DNA of 24,617 bases from Emcibacter sp. (GTDB taxonomy: Bacteria > Pseudomonadota > Alphaproteobacteria > Sphingomonadales > Emcibacteraceae), in the NCBI GenBank assembly GCA_023142175.1, contig JAGLJX010000050.1:1-24617 (forward strand), read 5' to 3'. Position numbers and translations under genes: made by a program. This document shows positions 1-7,830 of the stretch, piece after piece (within the stretch, counting starts at the first letter, position 1; each line of letters starts with the position of its first letter). The notes beneath the pieces were generated by a model that worked only from the letters and a program-made list of their open reading frames with translations, searched no databases and had not been told where the DNA came from.

Positions 1-929
1 TTAACATGGGCGCGGCGGATAAAGCTCCGGTTACATCGGACCAACAGGCCGCTGTCGATAATGAAACCTCAAAGCGGCAAACGCTTTCCCCAGAACAGCA
101 AATGGCCGCAGCCACCACACCGCCTCCCCTAAAGGAAGCTGATAACAGCAAGGTCGATAAAGAATCTGATAAGGGAAATAAGATTTCCGCAACGGATGAG
201 AAAAATAATTCTGATGCTTCTGACAATACCAAGGGATCATCACAAAATACCAGTGAAGATAAAACGCCTGCTTCAGCGTCACAGAATAAAATTCCTGCTG
301 CTGGCCCTGAACAATTACATCCGGCCAAAACTCCGTTCCTGACAGAATTAAGTCAAAGCGTGATCGGCGCAGAGAGCAAAACTATCGGTACTGGAACATT
401 GCAGTTGCCAACGGGACTGCTTGTCGTTCAGGAAGTTAACCCGAACGGGCTTCAGGCAAATGCTGTTGCTGCTCAAAGTCAAATTAAACCTGCCCCGTCC
501 CATGTGAGCCCAGAGATGGTTACCAAACAGATAAGTCTGGCCATTATGAAACAGGTGAGTGAAGGTCAGGAGAGCTTTAAAATAAGTCTAAAACCTGCTC
601 ACCTAGGACAGGTGGACATCAAAATGGACTTTCATACAGACGGAAAAATGGTCGCCACCGTGACCGTGGATAATGACCGCACATTGGCCCTCTTGCAAAA
701 AGATCAGGGCGCACTGGAAAAGGCGTTGGAAAATGCCGGCTTTGATGCCGGGGGCAATAGCCTTAATTTCAGCCTGAAACAGCAGCAGGGTGAGGGTCAG
801 GCTGGATTCGCTAACAATAATACAGGAGACGGGGAAAGTGACGATATGTCATCCCTACCGGGAAGCATCATAAGCCATCAGCAGATGAAAATGGCCTATT
901 CGGACAATCTTCTGGATATAAATATTTAA
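1..929 (+). CDS. fliK: Flagellar hook-length control protein FliK, 3' part
   Basis: This is the C-terminal part of a FliK-type protein, the secreted molecular ruler that stops hook growth and switches export specificity through the FlhB gate. The frame is open at the left edge (an AAC codon precedes the first ATG at 6), so the true start may lie outside the window. The first 100 or so visible residues are a Ser/Asp/Lys/Gln-rich linker of low complexity. The C-terminal 130 carry the Flg_hook domain: the stretch from ISLKPAHLGQVDIKM through NDRTLALLQKDQGALEKALENAG matches the family pattern of an LxPxxLGxVxV strand followed by a helix ending in LxxAGF. A Gln/Gly/Asp-rich tail follows, as in many FliK proteins. 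flgD begins 15 bp downstream, so the two are probably cotranscribed. The domain call is firm; the full length is unknown. Confidence 0.85.
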   Translation, partial: NMGAADKAPVTSDQQAAVDNETSKRQTLSPEQQMAAATTPPPLKEADNSKVDKESDKGNKISATDEKNNSDASDNTKGSSQNTSEDKTPASASQNKIPAAGPEQLHPAKTPFLTELSQSVIGAESKTIGTGTLQLPTGLLVVQEVNPNGLQANAVAAQSQIKPAPSHVSPEMVTKQISLAIMKQVSEGQESFKISLKPAHLGQVDIKMDFHTDGKMVATVTVDNDRTLALLQKDQGALEKALENAGFDAGGNSLNFSLKQQQGEGQAGFANNNTGDGESDDMSSLPGSIISHQQMKMAYSDNLLDINI

Positions 930-944
930 AAAGGACCGAGAATA

Positions 945-1610
945 ATGGAAATCAACCCCGCAGCAGCAAGTGCCAACAGCGCCGCTGGCCAAAGCGCAAC
1001 AAAACTGGCTCAGGATTTCGATCAGTTTCTGGTATTGCTAACGACCCAGTTGCAGTTTCAGGATCCGCTGGACCCGCTGGATTCCAATCAATTCACCGAG
1101 CAGTTGGTGTCCTTTACCCAAGTGGAGCAAACCATCACCACCAATAAAAACCTTGAGCTCCTGATCAGTCAGACAAAAAATGCCGCCATGTCCAATGCGG
1201 TTGGCTTTCTGGGTAATGAAGTTACCATCGAAACAGACCGTGCCGGCCTGAGGAATGGCACAGCCAAATGGGAATATGGCATAGAGATAAATGCCGCTGA
1301 TGTAAATATAATAGTACAGGACGCCACGGGCAAAGTTCTCTTTGAAGGCACGGGCGATAATCGGGCAGGATTACATGATTTTGTCTGGGATGCTCCAACT
1401 GGTACGCCCGATGGCATCTATAAATTAACCATTACCGCTAAATCAGCCAACGGAACAGACATACAGGCTGCAATATTTTCCAAAGGAAACGTTGAAGCCA
1501 TAGAAGTCTTGAATGGTGACGTACATTTATCCGTCAACGGCATTTTGACAGCAGCCAGTAATATTCAGGCCGTCAAACAAAATAAACCTGTCGCAGAAGT
1601 CGCCAGTTAA
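945..1610 (+). CDS. flgD: Flagellar hook cap / assembly protein FlgD
   Basis: FlgD forms the temporary scaffold cap at the tip of the growing hook, under which FlgE subunits fold. The protein has 221 residues, a normal length. The conserved N-terminal export and cap region is clear (DFDQFLVLLTTQLQFQDPLD, then SNQFTEQLVSFTQVEQ). It is followed by a beta-rich region of the FlgD Ig/tudor type, with GLHDFVWD and GIYKLTITA near residues 145-170. The ATG at 945 has AAAGGA about 10 bases upstream. It lies between fliK and flgE, the usual hook-gene setting. Nothing is missing. Confidence 0.95.
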   Translation: MEINPAAASANSAAGQSATKLAQDFDQFLVLLTTQLQFQDPLDPLDSNQFTEQLVSFTQVEQTITTNKNLELLISQTKNAAMSNAVGFLGNEVTIETDRAGLRNGTAKWEYGIEINAADVNIIVQDATGKVLFEGTGDNRAGLHDFVWDAPTGTPDGIYKLTITAKSANGTDIQAAIFSKGNVEAIEVLNGDVHLSVNGILTAASNIQAVKQNKPVAEVAS

Positions 1611-1689
1611 CCCGCGTAAAACGCTCTCATAAATATAGATTTTAACATATCGGCGCTAAACCCGCTGGTAAACACTAAGGAGTAATGAC

Positions 1690-3072
1690 ATGAGTCTTTT
1701 CGCATCACTAGCTTCCGGCGTATCCGGGTTAGGAGCCTTTAGTTCCGCTCTCGGTATGATCTCGGACAACATAGCCAACCTTAATACCGTTGGTTATAAA
1801 GAAACCAGAGCAAAATTTTCAACTTTGGTGACAGAAACCAGTTCATCATCCTCTTTCTCTCCGGGCGGTGTTCAGGCATTACCACAAAGCCTGATCAGCC
1901 GACAGGGGTTACTACAGTCCTCCACATCTGCGACTGACCTCAGCATCGACGGGGCCGGTTTCTTTATCGTATCGACCCGTGGCGAGCCTGTGGATCAAAA
2001 TTCGGAAATCAGCTTTACCAGGGCGGGATCATTCACACCGAATGCGGATGGCTTCCTCCGGAATACAGCAGGGTTCTTCCTCATGGGTGTCCCTCTTGAC
2101 AGTAGCGGCAATGCGCCGACAAATCTGGTTCTGACAGAATTGCAGCCGATTAATGTGTCAAATCTGACCAGTACTGCCGAAGCGTCCTCCAGTGTGGCTA
2201 TTCGTGCCAACCTGCAGTCATCACAACCGATTAATGCTGCCATTACCGCCGCGACTTATAACCCGGCGACTGTTGCAAACAGCATGGCGGGTTACGCGGC
2301 TGATATTTCTGCCGGTATTGTTCCGCCCGTGAATGGCGTGCAGCCGGACTTCCAGACAAACATCCAGGTTTTTGATGCCCTCGGCGGTATTCATACGGTA
2401 ACCCTTTCTGCCCTGAGACAGACTGATAATCTCTGGAATGTTGAAATATACGTTGATCCTCCGAACGAAGTTACCTCCGCACTTGTGGGAACGGGACAGC
2501 TTGCCTCCGGACAGCTTGGCTTTAATGGCGATGGTACTCTTGATATAGCAACGTCATCAGCAGGGCTACTGGCCCCACTCACCGTGAACTGGACTGGTGG
2601 CGCCGATCCGGGGACACTGACTTTTGATCTGGGATCCGACGGGTTGAGCGATGGAATGACACAGTTCTCTGGCACCTCAACCATCATTTCATCTTCGGTT
2701 GATGGAGCAACATTCGGTAACGTGGTCGGCGTTGCCATTGATAAAGACGGCGTCGTCAGCGCTCTCTTCAGTAATGGACTGGCAAAGCGCGTATCTCAGA
2801 TACCATTATCCACTTTCCAGAATCCGAATGGCCTGACAAGACGACAGGGCAATACATATACGGTATCCGATCAATCAGGCACATTGAACCTTAAGCTTGC
2901 CGGATTCGGTGGCGCCGGATTTGTAGCACCATCGACGCTTGAGGCCTCAACAGTTGACCTCGCGGCTGAATTTACCAGCCTGATTACCGTGCAACGAGCG
3001 TTTTCTGCCAACACCAAAGTCATCATAACAGTTGATGAGATGTTGAATGAACTTAACAGCATAAAACGTTAA
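1690..3072 (+). CDS. flgE: Flagellar hook protein FlgE
   Basis: FlgE is the structural subunit of the hook, the universal joint between rod and filament. The N-terminus has the rod/hook-family signature (SLFASLASGVSGL, then SALGMISDNIANLNTVGYKE at about residues 20-38). The C-terminus carries the matching coiled-coil segment (DLAAEFTSLITVQRAFSANTKVI). These two ends pair in the D0 domain of axial proteins. At 460 residues it is a usual length for alphaproteobacterial hook proteins. AAGGAG at 1677-1682 precedes the ATG at a good distance. The gene follows flgD after a 79-bp gap and ends just before a strong hairpin terminator, so it closes the hook transcript. Confidence 0.96.
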   Translation: MSLFASLASGVSGLGAFSSALGMISDNIANLNTVGYKETRAKFSTLVTETSSSSSFSPGGVQALPQSLISRQGLLQSSTSATDLSIDGAGFFIVSTRGEPVDQNSEISFTRAGSFTPNADGFLRNTAGFFLMGVPLDSSGNAPTNLVLTELQPINVSNLTSTAEASSSVAIRANLQSSQPINAAITAATYNPATVANSMAGYAADISAGIVPPVNGVQPDFQTNIQVFDALGGIHTVTLSALRQTDNLWNVEIYVDPPNEVTSALVGTGQLASGQLGFNGDGTLDIATSSAGLLAPLTVNWTGGADPGTLTFDLGSDGLSDGMTQFSGTSTIISSSVDGATFGNVVGVAIDKDGVVSALFSNGLAKRVSQIPLSTFQNPNGLTRRQGNTYTVSDQSGTLNLKLAGFGGAGFVAPSTLEASTVDLAAEFTSLITVQRAFSANTKVIITVDEMLNELNSIKR

Positions 3073-3091
3073 TAGAACAACTACTTAATCA

Positions 3092-3133
3092 GATAAGCCG
3101 CTTGTGTTTCGCAAGCGGCTTATCCTGTTTTTG
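3092..3133 (+). terminator. Rho-independent terminator after flgE
   Basis: A 13-bp perfect stem (GATAAGCCGCTTG at 3092-3104 pairing with CAAGCGGCTTATC at 3112-3124) encloses a 7-nt loop. A short T-run at 3128-3132 follows. It lies 20 bp past the flgE stop and separates the hook genes from sciP. Confidence 0.85.
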
Positions 3134-3171
3134 CCCCTTCTAAATCAAATAGATAAAACTTTTATCTATTC

Positions 3172-3188
3172 TTTATTACTAATTAACC
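3172..3188 (+). promoter_or_regulatory. CtrA-type box upstream of sciP
   Basis: TTTA at 3172-3175, seven bases, then TTAACC at 3183-3188. This is one mismatch from the Caulobacter CtrA consensus TTAA-N7-TTAAC. It lies 78 bp before the sciP start. CtrA activates sciP in Caulobacter, so a box here is expected by analogy. The surroundings are AT-rich, which weakens the match on its own. Confidence 0.5.
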
Positions 3189-3265
3189 TCGTTCATTAGG
3201 TTTTTTTTAAAGGCTTATGGTTACTCTGATTGTCATATAAGAATATTATCGGAGATTAGTACGTA

Positions 3266-3565
3266 ATGAGTAGACTTTATAATATGTCAGCCGCACCAGT
3301 ATTAGGGCCAACAGGAGAACCGCTAACGTTAGCGGATTTGCCGCCCACCAACACCAAACGCTGGGTCATCCGGCGCAAGGCCGAGGTTGTGGCTGCTGTT
3401 AGGGGTGGACTGCTCTCTCTGGAGGATGCCTGCAAAAAATATACTCTGTCTGTTGAAGAGTTCCTCTCTTGGCAACGTGCCATTGACAAAGATGGTCTTC
3501 TTGGTCTCAGGGTAACCCGAATTCAGGATTACCGGGAAATTTCGGCTCACCAATTTGACAACTGA
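3266..3565 (+). CDS. sciP: CtrA inhibitor SciP (DUF1153)
   Basis: SciP is a small helix-turn-helix protein of alphaproteobacteria that binds CtrA at promoters and blocks recruitment of RNA polymerase, limiting CtrA-driven genes to part of the cell cycle. The 99-residue protein carries the highly conserved core of the family: LADLPPTNTKRWVIRRKAEV, then VRGGLLSLEDACKKYTLSVEEFLSWQRAID and a C-terminal GLRVTRIQDYR. The ATG at 3266 was chosen; an internal Met at residue 7 is possible, but the family often has a short variable N-terminus. Its place between flgE and fliF matches what I recall for the Caulobacter gene. It has its own CtrA-like box upstream and a hairpin downstream, so it is probably a single-gene transcript. 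Confidence 0.93.
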   Translation: MSRLYNMSAAPVLGPTGEPLTLADLPPTNTKRWVIRRKAEVVAAVRGGLLSLEDACKKYTLSVEEFLSWQRAIDKDGLLGLRVTRIQDYREISAHQFDN

Positions 3566-3594
3566 CCTTATTTTAAAATAGTCAATAACCCATA

Positions 3595-3629
3595 AACCGT
3601 AAGGTGTGATTCTTATGGTTAATTTTTTT
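3595..3629 (+). terminator. Putative terminator hairpin after sciP
   Basis: AACCGTAAG (3595-3603) pairs with CTTATGGTT (3612-3620) around an 8-nt loop with one G-U pair, followed by AA and a seven-T run (3623-3629). An outer pair, CCCATAAA (3589-3596) with TTTATGGG (3627-3634), could form an alternative longer fold. The stem is AT-rich, so strength is uncertain. Confidence 0.5.
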
Positions 3630-3742
3630 ATGGGATAAAAATCTATAATTTTTACAAATATTATAAAAAGAAATTAATTTTCATTGCTATTGGACAGCTT
3701 GGAAACCCTTATAATCCCTGCTGTCAACAAAAATTTTAGCTT

Positions 3743-3765
3743 TGCTAGGCAAAAATTGCCTACCA
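3743..3765. repeat. 23-bp inverted repeat upstream of fliF (operator candidate)
   Basis: TAGGCAA (3746-3752), AAA, TTGCCTA (3756-3762) is a perfect inverted repeat. The arms extend to 10 bp with one mismatch (TGCTAGGCAA against TTGCCTACCA). It lacks the T-run of a terminator and ends next to the CtrA-like boxes, so it looks more like a dimeric regulator's operator. The protein that binds it is unknown; FlbD or another flagellar regulator is a guess. Confidence 0.45.
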
Positions 3766-3797
3766 TTAACGTCTTGTTTACTTAATAATTGGTAAAC
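3766..3797 (+). promoter_or_regulatory. Two abutting CtrA-like boxes before fliF
   Basis: Box 1 at 3766-3781 is TTAA-N7-TTTAC and box 2 at 3782-3797 is TTAA-N7-TAAAC. Each is one mismatch from TTAA-N7-TTAAC, and they touch with no gap. A third TTAA begins at 3798, so three TTAA tetramers start exactly 16 bp apart. They lie 100-130 bp before the fliF start. CtrA control of fliF is established in Caulobacter; its use here is inferred. Confidence 0.55.
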
Positions 3798-3896
3798 TTA
3801 ATATATAGCGTCATAACAATTGCCCATACACTAAGATAAAACGCTGATAAATATTGAGTAGTATTAATTACATAAAGTATATTAGGAAACCGCACC

Positions 3897-5597
3897 GTGA
3901 ATGGTTTAGCAGAATTTTTTAGAACACTTGGTCCCGCACGACTGGCAGCGATGGCAACTGTGGCCGCGATTACAATAGGCTTCTTTATTTTCCTATCGAT
4001 CCGCTTATCCACTCCAAATATGTCTTTATTATATAGCGGGCTGGACTTATCCGATTCATCCAAAATCGTTCAAAGCCTAGAAGCACAGGCCATTCCCTAT
4101 AAACTTGTTGGTGACGGCAGCACCATCCTCGTTCCGGATAATCAAGTCAGCCGAATTCGCATCTCTGTTGCTGAACAGGGCTTGGCGCGGGGCGGGTCAC
4201 TTGGATACGAACTTTTTGACCGGAGCGATAGTCTTGGTGCGACAAGTTTTGTGCAAAACATCAATCATCTGCGTGCTTTAGAAGGCGAGCTGGCCCGGAC
4301 TATTCAATCCATTGAAAATGTCACCAGCGCCCGTATTCATCTGGTATTACCACAGCGGCGCCTGTTCAGTAGTGAGAACCGTCAGGCAACGGCAAGTATA
4401 TTTATCAAGACATCCACGGGTCGGCTTCCCCGCAATCAGGTCATGGCCATTCAGAATCTGGTGTCGGCCGCAGTACCGGATTTGCAGCCCGAAAGGATTT
4501 CAATCGTTGACCAAAAAGGCAGCCTGCTGGCCCGTGGTTCATCGGCGGATACAGCTTCCCTGCTATCCTTATCTCTGGAAGAAAAGAAAATCTCCATGGA
4601 AAACCGTCTGCGGGGACAGATCGAAACCCTGCTGGAAAAAACCGTTGGCCTTGGTAAAGTCCGAGCCGAGGTCAGTGCGGAGCTTGACCTGAACCGGATT
4701 ACTAGTAATTCAGAAATATATGACCCTGAAACACAGGTAGTTTTATCGGAGTCCAGTAAAGAAATAATCAAAAATAGCCGCGAAAATGCCGAGGAAAAAA
4801 CGGTTTCCGTCAATAATAACTTACCCCCACCCACAGAGGAAGCCAATGAAGACCCGGCTATTAAAAATCAATCCAGCGACACAACTACAGAAACCACAAC
4901 AAATTTTCTAAACTCCAAAACCATACGGACTCAGATACATGAAGCGGGTACCATCAAGAAAATAACCGTTGCCGTGTTAGTTGATGGCACTTATCAGAAT
5001 GCCGGAGATGGTAATCCGCCAGTTTATCAGGCCCGCACAAGTGAAGACCTGATAAATCTGGAAAACCTGGTCAAATCCACAATAGGCTTTGATGAGGACC
5101 GTGGTGATAGCGTTCAGATCATCAATATGAAATTTGCCGCCATTGATTACGGCGAAGAAGCTGCGGAAGAAAGCCTGTTTGATTTCAACAAAGCTGACAT
5201 TATGCGCTTCATAGAGCTTGGTGGCCTGATGCTGATCGGTATATTGGTTATCTTCTTTGCGCTACGGCCCTTGATTAAACTTCTCACGTCACCACCAACC
5301 AATTATGTGCCACAACAAGCCGCACTAGGAGGAGGGGAACAGGGGCAATTACCGCCGGGGGAGCAACAGGCGCTGGCCCCGCCGGCAAATGAGGGGCAGG
5401 TCGCTCTGGTCGATGATCATGGAAGAAGCCTGACGTCCCGACAAATAGCCCAACAGCCCGGTGCCATCGATTCCGCAATTGATGTTGCGGCGGTAGAGGG
5501 AAAAATACAAGCCACCGCTCTGAAGAAAGTCGGGGAACTAGTTGAACGACACCCGGAAGAATCCGCAGCGGTCATCAGAGGTTGGTTATACGGATAA
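3897..5597 (+). CDS. fliF: Flagellar MS-ring protein FliF
   Basis: FliF forms the MS ring in the inner membrane, the base on which rotor, rod and export gate assemble. The 566-residue protein has the expected plan. A first membrane segment lies at about 16-36. YscJ/FliF ring-building modules follow, with the typical MSLLYSGLDLSDSSKIV and the RISVAEQGLARGGSLGYELFD/ATSFVQNINHLRALEGELART block. A second membrane segment lies at about 440-460 (GGLMLIGILVIFFALRPL). The C-terminal tail ends with HPEESAAVIRGWL, the FliG-binding region. The start is GTG at 3897, with AGGA about 12 bases upstream; no better ATG fits the N-terminus. It begins the long fliF-to-QueF-like run, and fliG starts 6 bp after its stop. 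Confidence 0.96.
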   Translation: MNGLAEFFRTLGPARLAAMATVAAITIGFFIFLSIRLSTPNMSLLYSGLDLSDSSKIVQSLEAQAIPYKLVGDGSTILVPDNQVSRIRISVAEQGLARGGSLGYELFDRSDSLGATSFVQNINHLRALEGELARTIQSIENVTSARIHLVLPQRRLFSSENRQATASIFIKTSTGRLPRNQVMAIQNLVSAAVPDLQPERISIVDQKGSLLARGSSADTASLLSLSLEEKKISMENRLRGQIETLLEKTVGLGKVRAEVSAELDLNRITSNSEIYDPETQVVLSESSKEIIKNSRENAEEKTVSVNNNLPPPTEEANEDPAIKNQSSDTTTETTTNFLNSKTIRTQIHEAGTIKKITVAVLVDGTYQNAGDGNPPVYQARTSEDLINLENLVKSTIGFDEDRGDSVQIINMKFAAIDYGEEAAEESLFDFNKADIMRFIELGGLMLIGILVIFFALRPLIKLLTSPPTNYVPQQAALGGGEQGQLPPGEQQALAPPANEGQVALVDDHGRSLTSRQIAQQPGAIDSAIDVAAVEGKIQATALKKVGELVERHPEESAAVIRGWLYG

Positions 5598-5603
5598 TAT
5601 GAA

Positions 5604-6626
5604 ATGAGTAGTGCAAAAATATCTCGCGTGTCAGAACTGTCAAGTGCAGACAAAGCCGCAGCCCTCATGCTCGCACTGGGTGATGAGAATGGTACAATAA
5701 TCTGGAACCTTCTGGATGATGAAGAGGTCAAGGAATTATCCCTTGCCATGTCGTCTCTGGGCGCGGTTGATTCAAAAGTGATTGAGGATTTATTCCTTGA
5801 TTTTGCCAATGATGTCTCCTCTGTTGGCTCCCTCACGGGTAATTTTGATAATACGGAACGACTGTTGGGCAAAATGCTCAATGGTGACCGGGTTAGCCAG
5901 ATCATGGAAGAAATTCGTGGCCCTGCGGGTCGTACCATGTGGGACAAACTGGGTAATGTGAATGAGGTGGTGCTGGCCACCTACCTCAAGAATGAATATC
6001 CCCAAACAGTCTCTGTAGTCCTCTCGAAGATCAAGCCCGAACATGCGGCCTCCGTGCTGAGCGTGTTACCGGACGAATTTTCCATGGAAGTGGTACAGCG
6101 TATGCTGCGTATGGAGCCGGTTCAGAAAGATATTCTGGACAAGGTGGAACAGACGTTGCGGACTGAATTTATGAATAATCTGGCGAAAACCAGCCGCAAG
6201 GATAGCCATGAAACCATCGCCGAGATTTTCAATTATCTCGACCGGGCAGCGGAAACAAGATTTCTGACCGCGCTGGAAGATAAAAACCGGGAAAGTGCGG
6301 AAAAAGTCAGGGCACTGATGTTTACCTTTGAAGATTTGCAGAATCTTGATGCCACCGGCGTCCAAACCCTGCTTCGGGGTATCGACAAGGATCGCCTTGG
6401 TCTGGCCATGAAAGGTTCTTCTGACAAAATCCGCGATATGTTCTTTAGCAATATGTCGGAGCGGGCCGCCAAAATCCTGAAAGAGGATATGGAAGCCATG
6501 GGTCCGGTGCGGCTGAAAGATGTGGATGAGGCACAGATGGAAATTGTCAACGTCGCCAAGGAACTGGCCGACAGCGGTGAAATTGTACTCAATGATTCAA
6601 AAAGTGACGATGAATTAATCTATTAG
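5604..6626 (+). CDS. fliG: Flagellar motor switch protein FliG
   Basis: FliG couples the rotor to the stator and to the FliM/FliN switch ring. The 340-residue length is typical. The N-terminal FliF-binding domain starts with [19 protein letters not shown]. The middle domain carries the EHPQTVA-type motif as [22 protein letters not shown] near residues 130-155. The C-terminal domain has [20 protein letters not shown] and the following helix with charged residues ([23 protein letters not shown]), which meets the stator. ATG at 5604 follows the fliF stop by 6 bp, so translation is probably coupled. Confidence 0.97.
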   Translation: MSSAKISRVSELSSADKAAALMLALGDENGTIIWNLLDDEEVKELSLAMSSLGAVDSKVIEDLFLDFANDVSSVGSLTGNFDNTERLLGKMLNGDRVSQIMEEIRGPAGRTMWDKLGNVNEVVLATYLKNEYPQTVSVVLSKIKPEHAASVLSVLPDEFSMEVVQRMLRMEPVQKDILDKVEQTLRTEFMNNLAKTSRKDSHETIAEIFNYLDRAAETRFLTALEDKNRESAEKVRALMFTFEDLQNLDATGVQTLLRGIDKDRLGLAMKGSSDKIRDMFFSNMSERAAKILKEDMEAMGPVRLKDVDEAQMEIVNVAKELADSGEIVLNDSKSDDELIY

Positions 6627-6646
6627 AAACAGGATTTCTACTTATT

Positions 6647-7306
6647 ATGACGGCAGTTAAATTTACATTTGATGATGATTTCGAAAATCATTCCGGCAGC
6701 AGTTTAAGCCAGAGCAAGATCGAAGAAATGCGCGAAGCTGCCTTTGCAGAAGGTGTCGAGGCGGGCCGTGCGGAAGCCTTAGGCAGTCTGGAACAAAATT
6801 GTGAAGCCCTGCTCCAGAATGTTCTGACCGCTGCACAAAATCTTACCGCACGTCAGGATGAACAGGTTGCCCTAATGCATAAGGAAGCAGCACAGCTTGC
6901 CTATTCTATGGTTGAAAAGCTGGCCCCGGCAATGGTTGAAAAAACACCCTTGGCGGAAATTGAGCTTTTGCTCAACCAATGTCTGAAGAACAGCCCCTTA
7001 GAGCCGCGTCTTGTGATCCGGGTAGATGAAGCCATCCTGCCCAGCCTGCAAGATAAAATAGATAAAATGAAGCGTGACAGCGGCTATCAGGGGCAGGTTA
7101 TCCTGATAAGTGAATCAATGCCTCATATTACTGATTGCCGGGTTGAATGGGCCAACGGCGGGGCGGAACGGGATTTTGACAATCTGCTTAATACGATCAA
7201 AGAAACCGTTCAGCATTTTATAGATGCACCAGAAACGACGACCACATCTGCAACCAGTCAAATTGACCCGGAAGCAGGTATAATATCGGAAACTATAACG
7301 ACCTGA
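6647..7306 (+). CDS. fliH: FliH-like flagellar export stator protein
   Basis: The 219-residue protein fits FliH, the regulator that links the FliI ATPase to the C-ring. Sequence conservation in FliH is low; the call rests on position between fliG and fliN and on the typical architecture. It has an acidic N-terminus, an Ala/Glu-rich helical stretch (EAAFAEGVEAGRAEALGSLE, residues about 28-47), then a C-terminal domain with LVIRVDEAILPSLQDKID and DCRVEWANGGAERDFDNLL, which matches the FliH/HrpE C-terminal pattern of hydrophobic strands and a WxxGG turn. AGGA lies 12 bases before the ATG. The equivalent gene in Caulobacter is often called flbE. Confidence 0.85.
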   Translation: MTAVKFTFDDDFENHSGSSLSQSKIEEMREAAFAEGVEAGRAEALGSLEQNCEALLQNVLTAAQNLTARQDEQVALMHKEAAQLAYSMVEKLAPAMVEKTPLAEIELLLNQCLKNSPLEPRLVIRVDEAILPSLQDKIDKMKRDSGYQGQVILISESMPHITDCRVEWANGGAERDFDNLLNTIKETVQHFIDAPETTTTSATSQIDPEAGIISETITT

Positions 7307-7452
7307 GAAACTCCAGAAGAAGTATAAAACTCGCTTTCGGGCTTTCAGAATTTTGAATTTACGGGTAAATATGGTTAATACATAATAAGTTATTGGAAAG
7401 AATACTCATTCACAATGGCTTATGACATTAAATTACTAAAGGCTTACAGATT

Positions 7453-7815
7453 ATGTCTGATACAGAAGATATGGATTGGCAGGAATTAGATCAGGGCGAT
7501 AATGCGGCTGAAACAGAAGTTCAACCAACGGAGACTGTCGGAAACGATGGAGAAGGTGGAGAAGGTGGAGAAGGTGGTGACCTTGAAGCCGTCTTTGATG
7601 TCCCGGTAAAAGTATCCGCCGTGCTTGGTATAACCCATGTATCGGTAAACCAGTTGCTAAAGCTTGGTTCAGGTTCTGTAGTGGAACTGGACCGGAAGGT
7701 GGGCGAGGCTATTGATATTTATGTGAACAACCGGCTGGTTGCCCGTGGTGAAGTTGTATTATTGGAAGAAAAACTCGGCATAACCATGACTGAGATAATT
7801 AAAGGCAACGATTAA
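7453..7815 (+). CDS. fliN: Flagellar motor switch protein FliN
   Basis: FliN forms the lower C-ring with FliM, binds FliH and helps deliver export substrates. The 120-residue protein has a single C-terminal SpoA domain (residues about 45-118): VFDVPVKVSAVLGITHVSV, then LLKLGSGSVVELDRKVGEAIDIYVNNRLVARGEVV and a final LGITMTEII. The N-terminal 45 residues are acidic and contain a Gly-Glu run encoded by three exact 9-bp repeats. A 146-bp gap separates it from fliH, wider than other gaps in this run. I found no convincing terminator or promoter in it. Confidence 0.95.
   Translation: MSDTEDMDWQELDQGDNAAETEVQPTETVGNDGEGGEGGEGGDLEAVFDVPVKVSAVLGITHVSVNQLLKLGSGSVVELDRKVGEAIDIYVNNRLVARGEVVLLEEKLGITMTEIIKGND
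7549..7575 (+). repeat. Three tandem 9-bp repeats inside fliN
   Basis: GGAGAAGGT occurs three times without interruption (7549-7557, 7558-7566, 7567-7575) and encodes Gly-Glu-Gly three times in the disordered N-terminal part of FliN. In-frame copy-number change would be tolerated because it only lengthens the linker. Confidence 0.9.
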
Positions 7816-7830
7816 CAGGGGAATAGAAAC

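Larger units (their letters stand above)
3566..3896. other. Intergenic control region between sciP and fliF
   Basis: This 331-bp AT-rich stretch has no credible gene. It holds, in order, the putative sciP terminator hairpin (3595-3629), a 23-bp inverted repeat (3743-3765), two abutting CtrA-like boxes (3766-3797) with a third in-phase TTAA at 3798, and about 95 bp of leader before the GTG of fliF. Confidence 0.7.

Noticed and set aside
1651..1666. Sigma-54-like GG-N10-GC element before flgE
   Set aside because: The -12 part reads CCGCT rather than TTGCA/T, and the predicted transcript start would fall on the flgE ribosome site. The spacing match alone is weak.
3782..4063. 93-codon antisense open frame over the fliF promoter and start
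   Set aside because: It covers the FliF N-terminus on the other strand and the control region; its tail is AT-driven hydrophobic sequence with no start signal.
5417..5980. 187-codon antisense open frame across the fliF/fliG junction
   Set aside because: It lies opposite strongly conserved fliF and fliG coding sequence, its translation is Ser/Arg-rich with no recognisable domain, and it has no ribosome site.
7307..7452. Possible internal promoter or terminator in the fliH-fliN gap
   Set aside because: TTAA-type fragments are present but none matches the CtrA spacing well, and no hairpin with a T-run is visible.
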